The notes under the pieces were generated by a model. It was not told the DNA's origin. It did no database searches and worked only from the letters and a program-made list of their open reading frames with translations. From the NCBI GenBank assembly GCA_964562985.1, contig CAZLWE010000028.1, positions 1 through 41,019 of the forward strand: a DNA stretch of 41,019 nucleotides. The letters run 5' to 3'. Below are positions 39,877 through 41,019 of this stretch, one piece after another. This stretch comes from SHLQ01 sp964562985 (lineage in GTDB: Bacteria > Actinomycetota > Acidimicrobiia > Acidimicrobiales > SHLQ01). A program made the position numbers and the translations under genes. Each line of letters begins with the position of its first letter. Position 1 is the stretch's first letter.

Positions 39877-41019
39877 CTACGGCACTACGACCGGGTTGCA
39901 GGCAACATCGGTTACCACCCCAGCTTCGCGTGAGCGGATCACGTAGTTCTGCTGACCGGACGTCGCGTCGTTATCGATGAACTCGAGTGCATTCGCCACA
40001 GTGGCAACGAAGCCACCGTTGTCTCGCACGGTGTAGGTGTCCTCACCATCAACTGGGCTCCATGCCAAGCTGACCACTCCGTTCGCGTTCACCGAAGCCG
40101 TGCAGGTATTTACAACGGGTGCTGGCCCGAGGTCAGGAACCGTAACGGTCGCAGGGCTACATGGTTCGTCGGTGGTTACGCCGTTGGCTCGCAGACGGAT
40201 CGAATAACTGTAGTCACCGGGAGAACGGCCCGTGTCAGTAAAGACGTTGATTCCCTCGACCGTGGCAACGAAACCAACTCCAGCTTCGCGCACAACGTAG
40301 CTTCGAAGCCCAATGTCGGTCCAGGACAGAATTGGGTTACCGTTTGGATCGATCGACGCCTGACACGCGAATCCCGGTTCAGGAACGTTGATTGGCGACG
40401 GTGAGCAAGCTACCTCGGTGCGAACGCCATCTGGGCGCCAGCGGATCACGTAGCTGTGGTCGCCTGGAGCAGCGCCATCGTCGGTGAAGTTCGCACCGTC
40501 TGCTGGCGCGTTCGCCAAGAATCGACCGTCTCTACGAACGACCACGGTGTCGACCCTGTCGTTGTCGAAGCCTGAGTAGCTGATAACCGGCAGGTTCGAA
40601 TCGTCGAGTGAAACCGTGCAAACTGCGTTGCCAGGCACCAAGAACTGATGCTCCAAGCCCGGCGTGGCGTTGGACGCTGAGTCAACAGCGAAGCCGCGCA
40701 CCTCATATTCACCGGGGGCCAGGTCGACAACGGGCACGGTCCACGAAATCTCTCCGAGACCGGTGTCCGTTTGCTCTACTGGCAGGTCTACACGGGCGGT
40801 GCCGAGGGTTCCATCGGCCTGCACCCAGAGTTGTTCGGTGCGGTTGAAGAGTCGAACGATAAGGCTCTCGATCGCACGGTTGTCCGAAGCGACGCCGTTG
40901 ATAGCGGTCAGCGATGAGGCCACCGAGCCTGCGGCTGGATCGGTGACCGAAAGCGTGGGAGCTTCCGTATCGGCGGGTACACCGAAGTCGAAGAATCCGG
41001 AGGCGCCTACCTGGAAGGT
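39877..41019 (-). CDS. Second surface protein, paralogue of 36904-39706, 5' part outside the window
   Basis: C-terminal ~380 residues only; the frame is open to the window edge. It begins TFQVGASGFFDFGVPADTEA, which matches TFQVGGSGLFDFGIGPDTAG of the neighbour, and continues with the same Ig-like segment (RLFNRTEQLWVQADGTLG against RLWSRTEGQWVQLDGSIG). Then come three Fn3-like repeats: CTVSLDDSNLPVISYSGFDN, CQASIDPNGNPILSWTDIGL and CTASVNANGVVSLAWSPVDG, each ending in a TEVACSPSPINV-like Cys motif. Linkers are short and lack the polyproline of the neighbour. The C-terminus VTDVACNPVVVP parallels PVDRACNTVSVP. Tandem duplicated cell-surface genes; function unknown. Confidence 0.85.
   Translation of the reverse strand, partial: TFQVGASGFFDFGVPADTEAPTLSVTDPAAGSVASSLTAINGVASDNRAIESLIVRLFNRTEQLWVQADGTLGTARVDLPVEQTDTGLGEISWTVPVVDLAPGEYEVRGFAVDSASNATPGLEHQFLVPGNAVCTVSLDDSNLPVISYSGFDNDRVDTVVVRRDGRFLANAPADGANFTDDGAAPGDHSYVIRWRPDGVRTEVACSPSPINVPEPGFACQASIDPNGNPILSWTDIGLRSYVVREAGVGFVATVEGINVFTDTGRSPGDYSYSIRLRANGVTTDEPCSPATVTVPDLGPAPVVNTCTASVNANGVVSLAWSPVDGEDTYTVRDNGGFVATVANALEFIDNDATSGQQNYVIRSREAGVVTDVACNPVVVP

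Overview
The window looks like a chromosomal segment of a free-living, probably marine or aquatic, actinobacterium of the Acidimicrobiia/Ilumatobacter kind. The reasons are inference from content: moderately high GC, an actinobacterial-type coproheme decarboxylase (ChdC/HemQ with the catalytic Tyr in a CFYPMSKKRE motif), lipoproteins with an AAAC lipobox, a mycoredoxin-like protein, uptake systems for organic sulfonates and nucleosides, and many start codons preceded at 6-8 nt by a TANNNT -10 element (leaderless style). I see no rRNA, tRNA, CRISPR array, insertion sequence or phage gene. A 100-N assembly gap lies at 37797-37896.

Layout. 77-4532 (minus): class III aminotransferase followed by a taurine/sulfonate-type ABC importer (binding lipoprotein, ATPase, permease). 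4684-5100: universal stress protein. 5288-6875 (minus): tiny ORF, SRPBCC protein, ATP-dependent DNA ligase. 6900-8824 (minus): Cys/Met-metabolism PLP enzyme overlapping a heme-dependent oxidative N-demethylase-like protein. 8884-9833 (minus): a compact set of four small membrane proteins, three linked by 4-nt overlaps and one of them only 28 residues. 9923-10567 (minus): a SufR-like HTH regulator with three cysteines, divergent from a hisA-hisI-hisE three-domain fusion (10670-11914), then an MFS transporter, fdhD and chdC/hemQ. 14696-15324: small unknown genes and a probable Lrp/AsnC remnant. 15337-22165 (plus): M20 peptidase and a BmpA-type nucleoside ABC importer, interrupted by a strong terminator and one unknown gene.

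22216-29916 (plus) is the most intriguing block: an L,D-transpeptidase, then three genes chained by ATGA overlaps encoding a membrane diguanylate cyclase, a membrane histidine-kinase-like ATPase with no recognisable H-box, and a 1291-residue secreted beta-helix surface protein with a Thr-rich stalk, a transmembrane anchor and a cytoplasmic tail. It reads as a signalling-plus-cell-surface module (inference).

29938-36813: a frameshifted carboxymuconolactone-decarboxylase remnant, a glutaredoxin-acetyltransferase fusion, a PLDc_N membrane protein, a DEAD-box RNA helicase, a class I aminotransferase, and the reverse-transsulfuration pair CBS and CGL, whose leader contains two mutually exclusive hairpins. 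36904-41019 (minus): two tandem paralogous surface proteins with a beta-propeller-like N-terminal part and Fn3/Ig-like repeats. The first contains a 279-nt tandem repeat that broke the assembly; the second runs off the window end.
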